Assembly: GCA_031271125.1 (NCBI GenBank)
Contig: JAISWH010000170.1
Coordinates: forward strand, 1-38,085
Direction: 5' to 3'
DNA: 38,085 nt
Origin: Dysgonamonadaceae bacterium
GTDB taxonomy: Bacteria; Bacteroidota; Bacteroidia; Bacteroidales; Azobacteroidaceae
A program made the translations under genes and the position numbers. This document shows, piece by piece, positions 17,756 to 27,217 of this stretch. Each line of letters opens with the position of its first letter. Position 1 is the stretch's first letter. A model generated the notes under the pieces. The model saw nothing but the letters and a program-made list of their open reading frames with translations, did not search any database and was not told where the DNA came from.

Positions 17756-20686
17756 TCAGAATCTGTAAACCAAACCGGTACGGCAATTTATTCCGTTGTA
17801 TTGCAAGGAATAAACCCTGTTTTTATTTCCAAAATAATTGTAATATTCGTTGTCAAGTACATTGACAACTTCAATCCAGAATGTCAAATCTTTGTAAATT
17901 TTAACCGACCCATTGATATCCAATTGCCAGCGACCGTCCTGCCAGATATCGCGTTCCGAATTAGCTCCCAAAGCGACAATATAAGAACCGTTATAGTTTG
18001 ATGAAGCCTGAATCGTCAATAACTTCGTCGAATAAGCCAAAGCAAAATTCGCGCTGTGTTCGGCTTGTCCCGGAAGGCGCGTTTTACCTCTGCTGATATC
18101 GGTTGTTGCATCGGAATGAACATATGTATAATTGCTGGTAAACACCAGGTTCTTCAAATACGACGGCAAAAACGTAAGACTGGAATTGAGCGTAAGTTCA
18201 AGGCCATATACCTTAGCGGCGTCGCCGTTTTTAGTCTGGATGATTTGCCATTCGTTGTAACTGCTTGTAGGATCATTGATAATACCTTCGCTCAGATATT
18301 GAAAATCGGCGATATGTTTATAAAATACACCTCCGGAAATAAGCCCTACATTAGAAAGATATTGTTCGAAAAGCAAATCGAAATTATTGGAATAAGCGGC
18401 TTTCAAATCCGGATTCCCTACGGTTACACGTTCCAAATCCTGGGAAATATCCTGTTTCGGGACGATGTCGGTCACATTAGGTCGCGAATACCCGGTCGTC
18501 CATGCCAGACGGAAAATAGATTTGTCCGTCAGGTCATACTTGAATTGAAGATTCGGCAACAGCTTCGTATAATTTGTCGTTTTACTCACCGGTGTTGATG
18601 TAAAATCATTAAACAAACTCGGATCATCATTTTGAACAGGCGCATTGGGATTTACAAAGCGATCAATTCTGTTGGCTTTATATTTAACCGTCGTATGCTC
18701 TACCCGCAAGCCTGCAAGCATCATCAGTTTGTCGAATTGAATTTTGTTCATGATGTAGGTTGCCGTAACATCTTCCTGAGCATCGTAATAGAACAATTCA
18801 ATCGCCGCTTTCGAGAAATAGTCATTGCGAACTATGTCTCCGGCATTGGCAGGATTTGCCAAGTATTGATGAACTTTATCCATATCCGGTAATATGCCGA
18901 AAAGAATTTTTTTATGCAAAAAATCAGGAACGGAAAAGTTGTTGTTGATCATATTGCCGAGATTATTCGCTTCACTCGAATTGAAACTATAAGTCCATGT
19001 ATTGTCGGGTACATGTCCCGAATTATCCATAAATTTTCCCTTTACACCAAAGGAAAGCGTAGAAGCATAATCTTTTATAAAATAATTCTTCGACACATTC
19101 AGCCTGGCGGTAAAACTTTCCCCGCCGGTAATGGCATTGTTATTTTCTATTGTATATAAATTAAACCGGGAAACCGCGTCGGGAATTTCCGTTCCCATCG
19201 CTCCGGTAGGCGTATAGATATACTTGGAAGTCAAATACTTGGAATTAATATCCGGTACGACGCCGACAATAGTGCCTTTGGGTATCGTCACTCCATTCAC
19301 CTTTTTTCCGGCCCTCCATTCGGGATTTTGGAATCCTACCATTTCGCTGACATAATCGCGATTAGACTTTGTATAAAAAAGTCCGCCATCGATTTTCCAA
19401 TCGCCGAAAGTCGTTTCTCCGTCAAGATTAATATTTAAGTTGTCAATCTTTTCATTTTGAGTTGATACCTGCGTGATATTCCTCATTCTTTCCGAACCGA
19501 TTGAGCCGTCTTCAAGCAGTGCATAACCGGAGCCGTTGTCACGGAAACGCGTCCTGTTCCGGTAACGTATATCGTCATTTTTCCGAAGGTTATAGACCGT
19601 ACTCAGAACAAACTTTGTGTTTTTGGTCGGCGCCCAATCCAATGCGGCCGTCATCCCCTGGCGTTTGGATTCCCGGGACTGATAACGATAACGGAAATCG
19701 GTCGGCATGTATGCATCTTCCGAAATGACATTGCCCGAACTTTTTTCGGTCAGCGTATAAGGTTCCCACGCTTGCGCTTCCAGGCGGTCGTATCCGTTAT
19801 TTGTTCTGAGGAAACTATAATTGGCTGTGAAACCTAAAGTTCCGTCCGGATTCTTTTCCGTTGGGAAAAAACGTTGAGCATATCCGGCTTTTGCATTGTA
19901 AATAACCTTCTCCCTTAATCCGTTGTACCCGCTTCCCAAATCAATGGAAAAACGGGGCTTAAGCGTGCGGGCGGTACTGGTTCGCATATTGATTACACCG
20001 GAAATGGCGTCCCCATCGTTAGAAGGAAGCAAAGTCTTCTGAACCTCCAAAGAAGAAAGAATATCCGAAGGAATCACGTCCAAAGCTTCGTTTCGCCGGC
20101 CGTCTTCCTGGCTACCCATAATTTGTTCGCCGTTCACATTGATATTGGTAAAATTCGCAGGCGTACCGCGTAACTGAACATTTGTCCCGTCGGTCGTTAC
20201 CCCGCCGAGCCGTTTCAAAGCATCCGATACATTCGGGTCGGGAAACCGGCCGATTTGGTCGGCCGAAATCACCTGCAACATATTGTCAGCCATTTTTTGC
20301 TGGTTCAAAGCACGTTGTTGTCCGCCGACAATGGTAGAAATGACCACTTCTTTGATTGATAAAGTGTTTTCGTCAAGTTCAAAATTCAGAATCACATTCT
20401 TGTCGGCAATAATCCGTACTTTTTGGACTACCGTCACAAATCCCAGATAATTGACTTCAATTTCAACTTCCCCTGCAGGAATACCCCGAAGAATATAACT
20501 GCCTTCCAAGTCCGTGGCAACTCCTAATGTCGTGTTTTTCACGGTAATAGCAGCTCCCGGCAATGTCGCTCCAGTATTGTCTTTCACAATTCCGGACAGA
20601 TTTCCTTTACCTTGCGCATAAGAAGACGTGACAAGCCCAAAACTCATCACAATAACTGATAACAATAGAAAAAAACAGTTTCTCAT
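17756..20686 (-). CDS. TonB-dependent receptor with CarboxypepD_reg-like N-terminal domain, TonB-Xanth-Caul-like, not SusC-like
   Basis: 976 aa; signal peptide; 'LSGIVKDNTGATLPGAAITVKNTTLGVATDLEGSYILRGIPAGEVEIEVNYLGFV'; plug 'QIGRFPDPNVSDALKRLGGVTTDGTNVQLRGTPANFTNINVNGEQI'; C-terminal barrel ending in F. Confidence 0.93.
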   Translation of the reverse strand: MRNCFFLLLSVIVMSFGLVTSSYAQGKGNLSGIVKDNTGATLPGAAITVKNTTLGVATDLEGSYILRGIPAGEVEIEVNYLGFVTVVQKVRIIADKNVILNFELDENTLSIKEVVISTIVGGQQRALNQQKMADNMLQVISADQIGRFPDPNVSDALKRLGGVTTDGTNVQLRGTPANFTNINVNGEQIMGSQEDGRRNEALDVIPSDILSSLEVQKTLLPSNDGDAISGVINMRTSTARTLKPRFSIDLGSGYNGLREKVIYNAKAGYAQRFFPTEKNPDGTLGFTANYSFLRTNNGYDRLEAQAWEPYTLTEKSSGNVISEDAYMPTDFRYRYQSRESKRQGMTAALDWAPTKNTKFVLSTVYNLRKNDDIRYRNRTRFRDNGSGYALLEDGSIGSERMRNITQVSTQNEKIDNLNINLDGETTFGDWKIDGGLFYTKSNRDYVSEMVGFQNPEWRAGKKVNGVTIPKGTIVGVVPDINSKYLTSKYIYTPTGAMGTEIPDAVSRFNLYTIENNNAITGGESFTARLNVSKNYFIKDYASTLSFGVKGKFMDNSGHVPDNTWTYSFNSSEANNLGNMINNNFSVPDFLHKKILFGILPDMDKVHQYLANPANAGDIVRNDYFSKAAIELFYYDAQEDVTATYIMNKIQFDKLMMLAGLRVEHTTVKYKANRIDRFVNPNAPVQNDDPSLFNDFTSTPVSKTTNYTKLLPNLQFKYDLTDKSIFRLAWTTGYSRPNVTDIVPKQDISQDLERVTVGNPDLKAAYSNNFDLLFEQYLSNVGLISGGVFYKHIADFQYLSEGIINDPTSSYNEWQIIQTKNGDAAKVYGLELTLNSSLTFLPSYLKNLVFTSNYTYVHSDATTDISRGKTRLPGQAEHSANFALAYSTKLLTIQASSNYNGSYIVALGANSERDIWQDGRWQLDINGSVKIYKDLTFWIEVVNVLDNEYYNYFGNKNRVYSLQYNGINCRTGLVYRF

Positions 20687-20700
20687 AAACCACTTAAATT

Positions 20701-21477
20701 TTAAAGTTTTAACAATTTTGCAGCATCTATATCTAAAAAAAGCGTTACATTCGGATGTCTCCGAAGTATAGAAGCCGGACAGGTTTCGGAAACCGGTCCG
20801 TAGATCATATCATAAACAGCTTTCGCTTTACGTTCGGTCGGAACAATCCCAACAATGTACCTGCACGACATCAGTGCAGGAATGGTGAGTGTCAGCGCCT
20901 GACGCGGAACTTCATTTATGCCGGAAAATTCGCCGTCGTTTACTTGCTGTTGCCGGCATATATCATCAAGTGTCGTTTCCCTTACCCAGCGGGGATCCGT
21001 AAAGCTCGCCTCATGCGGATCGTTAAACGCAATATGCCCGTTTTCGCCGATACCCAAACTGACAATATCCAGCGAGGCTTCCTTTAATAAAGCTTCATAA
21101 CGGGCACATTCCGCCGAAATATCATCCGCATCGGATTGCACATAATTGACCTTTCGGAACGGTCTTTTGGAAAAAATCGCTTTCCTGAGAAAATTCCCGA
21201 AATTTTGCGGCGCATCCTTCCCCAGACTCATGTATTCATCCATGTGGAAAGCCTCAATCCGGTCAAAATCAATATCATTGTCTTGCGAGAGTATTTCCAG
21301 AAAGTCATTTTGGGAACGTGCGGCTGCAAAAACAGAGCGGATAAACGCCTGTTTTTCCAGCATCCGTTGTACGTGAGATTTGTAGCAATGATAAGCCGCC
21401 AACCCCATTCCGGCCCGGGAACCGTACACGTAAACTTGTAATTCGTCGATTTTAAAACTTTGAATAGCTTGATTCAT
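20701..21477 (-). CDS. Glucosamine-6-phosphate deaminase / NagB-like isomerase
   Basis: 258 aa; 'EAFHMDEYMSLGKDAPQNFGNFLRKAIF', 'DIVSLGIGENGHIAFNDP', 'VPRQALTLTIPALMSCRYIVGIVPTERKAKAV'. Confidence 0.88.
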   Translation of the reverse strand: MNQAIQSFKIDELQVYVYGSRAGMGLAAYHCYKSHVQRMLEKQAFIRSVFAAARSQNDFLEILSQDNDIDFDRIEAFHMDEYMSLGKDAPQNFGNFLRKAIFSKRPFRKVNYVQSDADDISAECARYEALLKEASLDIVSLGIGENGHIAFNDPHEASFTDPRWVRETTLDDICRQQQVNDGEFSGINEVPRQALTLTIPALMSCRYIVGIVPTERKAKAVYDMIYGPVSETCPASILRRHPNVTLFLDIDAAKLLKL

Positions 21478-24104
21478 TTCTGTGTATTATTATATTTTAG
21501 TTGATAATAAGCAGATAAGAAACGAAGTCCGAACGAAGTTCCTACATCCCTGTGTGTAAGCCAGATAGACCCGTTTTTCATACGCATACGCGTGTTTACG
21601 ACGCCGCTCCTGAGATTGGGATCGGAATGATCGACAGCATAACGATTGTTTAAAATCCAATGCACACTGCGTTCTACAGCCGGAAGAAATTCCGGATACC
21701 CATAACCGGCTAAACGAATCCATACAATACCGGCAAAGGCTACCGCCGATCCGCAAATCGAACCTTTGTCGGATGGTTTTCCATCTGTGTAATTCACATA
21801 ATAAATAGTGCCGTCTTTCTTTTGCGCTTTCATATAAGTACGCGCAGTGATTGCCGCCGCTTCGAGATATTTCCGGTCTTTCGTCAATTCGTAGGCTTCC
21901 AGCAAAGACTCGGCATACCATAAATTAAAACGAGGATGGAACGATGCATCTTCCTGATGATTAGGCATGTAACGCATCCAAATCCCATCCTTATCCTGTT
22001 TTTCAATCAAGGAATTACACAGAAGGATATGGGCGTCTTTAAATTTCCTTTCGTGTGTAAATTCATAAGCATCTTTGAATGGCGAGCCTTCCGTATTCGG
22101 ACGGGAAACATCTTCCAAGGTCTGCGATTCCTTATCTTTATAAAAGGGACTGTTTTCTTTCACCACCTCGCCGGTCTTCAGGTCTACCAAGTCGTAGCAT
22201 ACGCCTTTTTCCGGATAATACATATTTTCCAATAACCAGCGCGACGACGAAACGGCTACTTTTGCGTATTTCATATCGCCTGTGACACGGCTTAATTCAT
22301 AGACGCCCGGCAAACCGTCGGAAGTCGTGGCAAACACAATACAGTCGTTCCCTATGACATCCCCATGCGTGGCGGCAACCATTCCTTTGAAGCGGGGATT
22401 ATCTTTGATTTCCAAGTTAATCCACCAGTCGCCGGCTCTTTTAGCAGCGGCCAAAGCTCGCTTGTTCCCGCTTACTTTGTAGCCTTCCAGCAAACCCAGA
22501 ATCAATTGCCCCGTATGCCACGGTTCTTCGTAAGGATACCATTTTCCGTCAATTGTATTATAATCGCAACGGGATTTCCCATCGTCGTCCAACAATACAT
22601 TCGAAGCATAGTCGATACATTCGTTAATTGCCTTCAAAAGCTCATCCGCTTCGGGGGTTTGAGCCTGTAGCGGCAAAATAGAAACAGTAGAATTTTTAAG
22701 CGTTTTGACTGTTCCGGAACCTTTCGCTCCGTAGACCGATATATCCCGGATACTCCCTTCCTGCACATCATCGCAGACAATAGCCGGACGGCTATCAGCC
22801 GCTTGAAGCTCAAAAGAAAGCCCTTGTAAATAAATATGGTTTGCGTGCCGGACGTATAAACCGAATGCCGGTAAGAGGCCAAACATCGTGGATTCCGGAT
22901 AAAGCTCCGGAAGTTCTTCAACCCGTTTCCCGCTAAAATCATCGCTTACATTGCCGGGACAAAAGAAACGAATATTCGTCAAGCTAACTCCTTCTATTTT
23001 ACCTTCGGGAATACCGCTGATACTGCAACCGACAGGCGAAGAGGCTTTAGCTATAATATTGCTCAACAGGATGTTGCGCATTTTCCCTACGGAAGGTTCC
23101 GGCGCCTCGTCAAAATGTTTGCGCGCCCGGTTGCCCAAACGTATAAATATAGGTACGCGCGGCCCGTCGATACTGATGTTGGAAATTACAACATTTTCCA
23201 TAATTCCGCCATCAACCATTTCCAAGGCAAGGCCGCATATCCCTTCGGGAAATCCGGTTAGCGCCGTCGTATGGGCAGACTTCCGAATCACGCAATTGCT
23301 GATCGTAATGTTACGAAAACCGGCGGTTGTTTCCGTCCCGAACTTAATCGCATTGCAATGGCTACTGATCACACAATCCGAAACGACGATATTCTCGCTT
23401 ATCCTGTCCGAAGTGCTTTTGAATGTAATCCCGTCATCGTCGGCATCCCCGACAACACCGGTAATCACAACATCTTTACATCCGTCGATATCCATCAAAT
23501 CATTGTTTTTATTCGAATGATTATAGACTTTAATTCCCTCAATCCTCAGATTTTCGCACCGGATATAGGACTGCATCCACATGGCGGAATTTCTCAATTC
23601 TATGTCGCGGATACATACATTTTTACATCCGGCAACCCATAGTAAATAGGGACGGTTACGGTAACGGTCGGGCTTCACCGTTGTTTTTACCGGAAAAGCG
23701 CTTCCACGGCCATCAATGATTCCTTGTCCTTCTATCGTAATATTATTGACATGATGGGCAATAATCAACGAACGGTCCACCCAGGTATCTCCATAAAAAC
23801 GAAAGTCGACTTTTGTCTGCGGATAATCCGCCAGGTCGGTGGAACCCAGCAGACAAGCATTTTTTTCGAGCAGTATACCGGTGTTTTCTTTCAGGAAAAG
23901 CGTACCGGTAACGAAATTCCCGGCAGGAATTACAACCCGGCCTCCTTGCTTCGAACTTTCATCTATCGCAGCCTGAATGGCAGCCGTACACACTGTATGA
24001 CCATCGGCAACAGCTCCATAAGAGGTGATATTGTAATCAGCAGCTGTTACAAAATTCACTTGAAACATACAAATTCCAAACAGAAATTGCAGCATTTTTT
24101 CCAT
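21474..24104 (-). CDS. Two-domain enzyme: GH28-like polygalacturonase/beta-helix domain plus C-terminal alpha/alpha-toroid domain
   Basis: 876 aa; 'YNITSYGAVADGHTVCTAAIQAAIDESSKQGGRVVIPAGNFVTGTLFLKENTGILLEKNACLLGS', 'NNDLMDIDGCKDVVITGVVGDADDDGITFKS', 'SHCNAIKFGTETTAGFRNITISNC'. C-terminal 'WHTGQLILGLLEGYKVSGNKRALAAAKRAGDWWIN', 'FNLWYAESLLEAYELTKDRKYLEAA'. Overlaps the NagB-like start by 4 bp. Confidence 0.82.
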   Translation of the reverse strand: MEKMLQFLFGICMFQVNFVTAADYNITSYGAVADGHTVCTAAIQAAIDESSKQGGRVVIPAGNFVTGTLFLKENTGILLEKNACLLGSTDLADYPQTKVDFRFYGDTWVDRSLIIAHHVNNITIEGQGIIDGRGSAFPVKTTVKPDRYRNRPYLLWVAGCKNVCIRDIELRNSAMWMQSYIRCENLRIEGIKVYNHSNKNNDLMDIDGCKDVVITGVVGDADDDGITFKSTSDRISENIVVSDCVISSHCNAIKFGTETTAGFRNITISNCVIRKSAHTTALTGFPEGICGLALEMVDGGIMENVVISNISIDGPRVPIFIRLGNRARKHFDEAPEPSVGKMRNILLSNIIAKASSPVGCSISGIPEGKIEGVSLTNIRFFCPGNVSDDFSGKRVEELPELYPESTMFGLLPAFGLYVRHANHIYLQGLSFELQAADSRPAIVCDDVQEGSIRDISVYGAKGSGTVKTLKNSTVSILPLQAQTPEADELLKAINECIDYASNVLLDDDGKSRCDYNTIDGKWYPYEEPWHTGQLILGLLEGYKVSGNKRALAAAKRAGDWWINLEIKDNPRFKGMVAATHGDVIGNDCIVFATTSDGLPGVYELSRVTGDMKYAKVAVSSSRWLLENMYYPEKGVCYDLVDLKTGEVVKENSPFYKDKESQTLEDVSRPNTEGSPFKDAYEFTHERKFKDAHILLCNSLIEKQDKDGIWMRYMPNHQEDASFHPRFNLWYAESLLEAYELTKDRKYLEAAAITARTYMKAQKKDGTIYYVNYTDGKPSDKGSICGSAVAFAGIVWIRLAGYGYPEFLPAVERSVHWILNNRYAVDHSDPNLRSGVVNTRMRMKNGSIWLTHRDVGTSFGLRFLSAYYQLKYNNTQK

Positions 24105-24214
24105 GATATTTCCGTGTTAATATTAAATTCTGTTGTATATTTTATATGTAATAATCTGTTTATAAAATATTTATAACAAATCAAATTACCGTGCTTTTTC
24201 CGTGTACTTTTCAA

Positions 24215-24247
24215 CAAAGATATATATAATAATTTAAAATACAACAA
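24215..24247 (-). promoter_or_regulatory. Promoter for the minus-strand operon
   Basis: CAAAGATA at 24215-24222 (= TATCTTTG on - strand) with CAA at 24242-24244 or 24245-24247 at -33-like spacing. Confidence 0.55.
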
Positions 24248-24255
24248 TATTTTAA
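24234..24255. promoter_or_regulatory. Dyad operator candidate between divergent promoters
   Basis: TTAAAATA-CAACAA-TATTTTAA, 8-bp perfect arms, overlapping the -33 zone of the operon promoter and just upstream of the LacI promoter. Confidence 0.4.
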
Positions 24256-24262
24256 GAAAAAA

Positions 24263-24293
24263 TTGCACAATTTGCAAAATAACTCTATATTTG
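24263..24293 (+). promoter_or_regulatory. Promoter for the LacI-type regulator gene
   Basis: TTG (24263-24265), 20-bp spacer, TATATTTG (24286-24293). Confidence 0.6.
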
Positions 24294-24317
24294 CAGCATA
24301 AATGCAAGGATAGTGAA

Positions 24318-25370
24318 ATGGCAAAAAAAAACAGAATAAAAGATATTGCCGAATTAGCCGGCGTTTCGGTTGGGACAGTCGATCGTATTATCCATAACCG
24401 GGGAGACGTTTCGCTCGGTAGCCGTGTGAAAGTTGAAAAAGTTTTAGCGGAAATAAACTATTCGGATCGTTTATCCACTTATCTACCTGAATATAAAGGT
24501 CAGGTCAAACTGTTGATTATATTGCCCCAGCACACGTCCGGAGAATATTGGGAATCCATCGAAAAAGGGATTAACACAGCCGTACGGGATTTTGCCAATG
24601 TCAAATTGAAAATTAAATATCTGTATTACGACCAGTTTAATTTATATTCCTGCCGGCAAGTTTTTGACGAAGCGCTGACAATCCGGGCGAATGGCGTGAT
24701 CATAGGCCCTTCGTTTTATGACGAAACCGTACTTTTTGCTAATCAGCTTTTCCTGAAAAATATCCCTTATGTCTTTGTAGATACAATAGTCAATAATACC
24801 AAGCCGCTCGCATTTTTCGGACCTCATCCGTTTCAGACCGGCACGGTTCAGGCAAAATTACTTACGACCGTTTTAGAACCCGGAAAAGACATTGTTCTTT
24901 TTCAAGCAAAAAGAATCGGCGATGCAACTTCGGTTCAATCTTTAAGCCGGTCATACGGATTCATGTCGTATCTCAAAGAACATGATCCGGAAATAAAAGT
25001 ATTTTCCGCCTTGTATGACAATGCCGATAAAAACGAAAACAGAAAACTTATGGAACAGTTCTTCGCGGAACATTCCAACATCGGCGGCGCCGTTGTTTTC
25101 GACACAAGAGCATACGTCATAGCGGAATATTTAAAAACACAGAACATACCGCATATCAAACTGATTGGCTACGGAACCGATAAACAAAACATTACCGACC
25201 TGAAAGAGGGCTATATCGACTTCCTGATATCCGAAAGACCCGAATATCAAGGTTATTCGTCAATAAAAGTAATTCTCGAATATTTGTTGTGCAATAAAAC
25301 CGTCAATGTAGAAAATTATACGCCTATTGATATCCTTATTAAAGAAACTGTTGATTTTTATTTGGTTTAA
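24318..25370 (+). CDS. LacI-family transcriptional regulator
   Basis: ORF 24291..25370; likely start at 24318 ([43 protein letters not shown], LacI HTH) with a periplasmic-binding-protein-like domain. The ORF-track start lies inside the -7 box. Confidence 0.93.
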   Translation: MAKKNRIKDIAELAGVSVGTVDRIIHNRGDVSLGSRVKVEKVLAEINYSDRLSTYLPEYKGQVKLLIILPQHTSGEYWESIEKGINTAVRDFANVKLKIKYLYYDQFNLYSCRQVFDEALTIRANGVIIGPSFYDETVLFANQLFLKNIPYVFVDTIVNNTKPLAFFGPHPFQTGTVQAKLLTTVLEPGKDIVLFQAKRIGDATSVQSLSRSYGFMSYLKEHDPEIKVFSALYDNADKNENRKLMEQFFAEHSNIGGAVVFDTRAYVIAEYLKTQNIPHIKLIGYGTDKQNITDLKEGYIDFLISERPEYQGYSSIKVILEYLLCNKTVNVENYTPIDILIKETVDFYLV

Positions 25371-27196
25371 TTCCGTATAGCTCCCTTATCAGCCGAACTA
25401 ACCATCGAAGCATAAACTCTCAGGGCTTTGGAAATAATCCGGTTACGGTCTTTGGGCGTCCAGGCGTCTTTACCTCGTTCGGTTTCTTCCAAACGTCTTT
25501 TTGATAATTCTTCATCGCTAAGCAAAACATTAATACTGCGCGAAGGAATATCTATTTCGATGAGGTCGCCGTCGCGCACCAGGCCGATGGCGCCGCCCGA
25601 AGCTGCTTCGGGAGAGATGTGTCCGATGCTTAAACCCGACGTGCCGCCCGAAAAACGTCCGTCGGTAATCAATGCACATTCTTTTCCCAGATGGCGGGAT
25701 TTGATGTAAGACGTCGGATACAACATTTCCTGCATTCCGGGTCCTCCCTTCGGTCCTTCGTACGTGATGACCACCACATCGCCGCTTTGCACTTTTCCGT
25801 CGAGAATACCGTCGCAAGCCGCTTCCTGCGAAGTGAAAACTTTTGCTGTTCCCTTGAAATGCAAGATGCTCTCGTCTACGCCGGCTGTTTTTATCACGCA
25901 ACCGTCCCGAGCGATATTTCCTTTCAGGACGGCCAGGCCGCCGTCTTTGGAGTAAGCATGGGCAATGTCGCGGATACAGCCGTTTTCCCTGTCCAAATCC
26001 CAGGTGTCGTAAAAATTGGATTGAGATCCCATCGCCAAATTAAATTCATTCCCCGGCGCCTCCGGCTTACCATTCACAATTCCTAATTCACAATTCCTAA
26101 TTCCTAATTCGTAATTCTTAATTCGATTAACCGTCGTATCAATCAACCCGCCTTTGGCAAGTTCCGCCAAGATTCCCATAATTCCGCCGGCGCGATGAAC
26201 ATCCTGGATATGATACTTTTGCGTATTGGGCGCCACTTTGCAAAGGCAAGGCGTTCGACGCGAAAGCGCATCAATATCGTCCATCGTGAATTGTACGCCC
26301 GCTTCGGCGGCAATCGCCAAGAGATGCAAAACGGTGTTCGTCGAACCGCCCATGGCAATATCAAGCGTCATCGCGTTAAGGAAAGCGGGACGGGTAGCAA
26401 TGCTTCGGGGCAAAACACTGTCGTCGCCGTCGCGGTAGTATTTATAGGCGTTTTCAACGATCAATCGCGCCGCATCTTTGAAAAGATTGAGGCGATTCGT
26501 GTGCGTAGCGACGATTGTGCCGTTGCCCGGCAATGCCAGACCGATCGCTTCGTTCAGGCAGTTCATCGAATTGGCGGTAAACATACCGCTGCATGAGCCG
26601 CAGGAGGGACAAGCCGCCTGTTCGATTTTTGCAACTTGCTCATCCGAAACGCTTTCGTCCGCACTCTGAATCATTGCATCAATCAAATCCAGTTTTTGTC
26701 CGTCCAGCAAGCCGGCTTCCATAGGACCGCCGGAAACGAACACAGCGGGAATATTCAGCCGCATGGCGGCCATCAACATGCCCGGCGTAATTTTGTCGCA
26801 ATTTGAGATGCAAATCATGGCGTCGGCTTTATGGGCCTGTATCATATATTCTACGCTGTCGGCAATCAGATCGCGGGAAGGGAGGGAATACAACATGCCG
26901 TCGTGTCCCATGGCGATACCGTCGTCGATAGCAATGGTATTAAATTCGGCGGCGAAACAGCCCAAGGTTTCAATTTCACGTTTGACATATTGCCCGATTT
27001 CATGCAAATGCATGTGTCCGGGAACAAACTGCGTAAAGGAATTGACGATAGCGACGACCGGTTTTCCCATTTGTCCGGGTTTCATGCCGTTGGCTTTCCA
27101 CAAGGCGCGCGCACCCGCCATCCTGCGGCCGGAAGTCGAGATGCTGCTACGCAAACTTATAGCATATATTTCTTTGTTGCGTACTGTTGTTTCCAT
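25367..27196 (-). CDS. ilvD: Dihydroxy-acid dehydratase
   Basis: 609 aa; '[30 protein letters not shown]', '[16 protein letters not shown]', '[57 protein letters not shown]'. Contains an in-frame heptamer repeat ([16 protein letters not shown]). Confidence 0.96.
   Translation of the reverse strand: METTVRNKEIYAISLRSSISTSGRRMAGARALWKANGMKPGQMGKPVVAIVNSFTQFVPGHMHLHEIGQYVKREIETLGCFAAEFNTIAIDDGIAMGHDGMLYSLPSRDLIADSVEYMIQAHKADAMICISNCDKITPGMLMAAMRLNIPAVFVSGGPMEAGLLDGQKLDLIDAMIQSADESVSDEQVAKIEQAACPSCGSCSGMFTANSMNCLNEAIGLALPGNGTIVATHTNRLNLFKDAARLIVENAYKYYRDGDDSVLPRSIATRPAFLNAMTLDIAMGGSTNTVLHLLAIAAEAGVQFTMDDIDALSRRTPCLCKVAPNTQKYHIQDVHRAGGIMGILAELAKGGLIDTTVNRIKNYELGIRNCELGIVNGKPEAPGNEFNLAMGSQSNFYDTWDLDRENGCIRDIAHAYSKDGGLAVLKGNIARDGCVIKTAGVDESILHFKGTAKVFTSQEAACDGILDGKVQSGDVVVITYEGPKGGPGMQEMLYPTSYIKSRHLGKECALITDGRFSGGTSGLSIGHISPEAASGGAIGLVRDGDLIEIDIPSRSINVLLSDEELSKRRLEETERGKDAWTPKDRNRIISKALRVYASMVSSADKGAIRN
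26071..26124 (-). repeat. GAATTNN heptamer array (7 full units plus a partial one) inside ilvD
   Basis: Minus strand: GAATTAA GAATTAC GAATTAG GAATTAG GAATTGT GAATTAG GAATTGT GAATG. Confidence 0.9.
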
Positions 27197-27217
27197 GTTT
27201 GGATATATGTTTTACAA

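Noticed and set aside
17756-20686. Calling the TonB-dependent receptor a SusC
   Set aside because: No SusD partner is adjacent and the plug motif resembles TonB-Xanth-Caul receptors rather than SusC.
22951-23520. 189-aa + strand ORF opposite the GH28-like gene
   Set aside because: Shadow ORF of a conserved beta-helix coding frame; no independent evidence.
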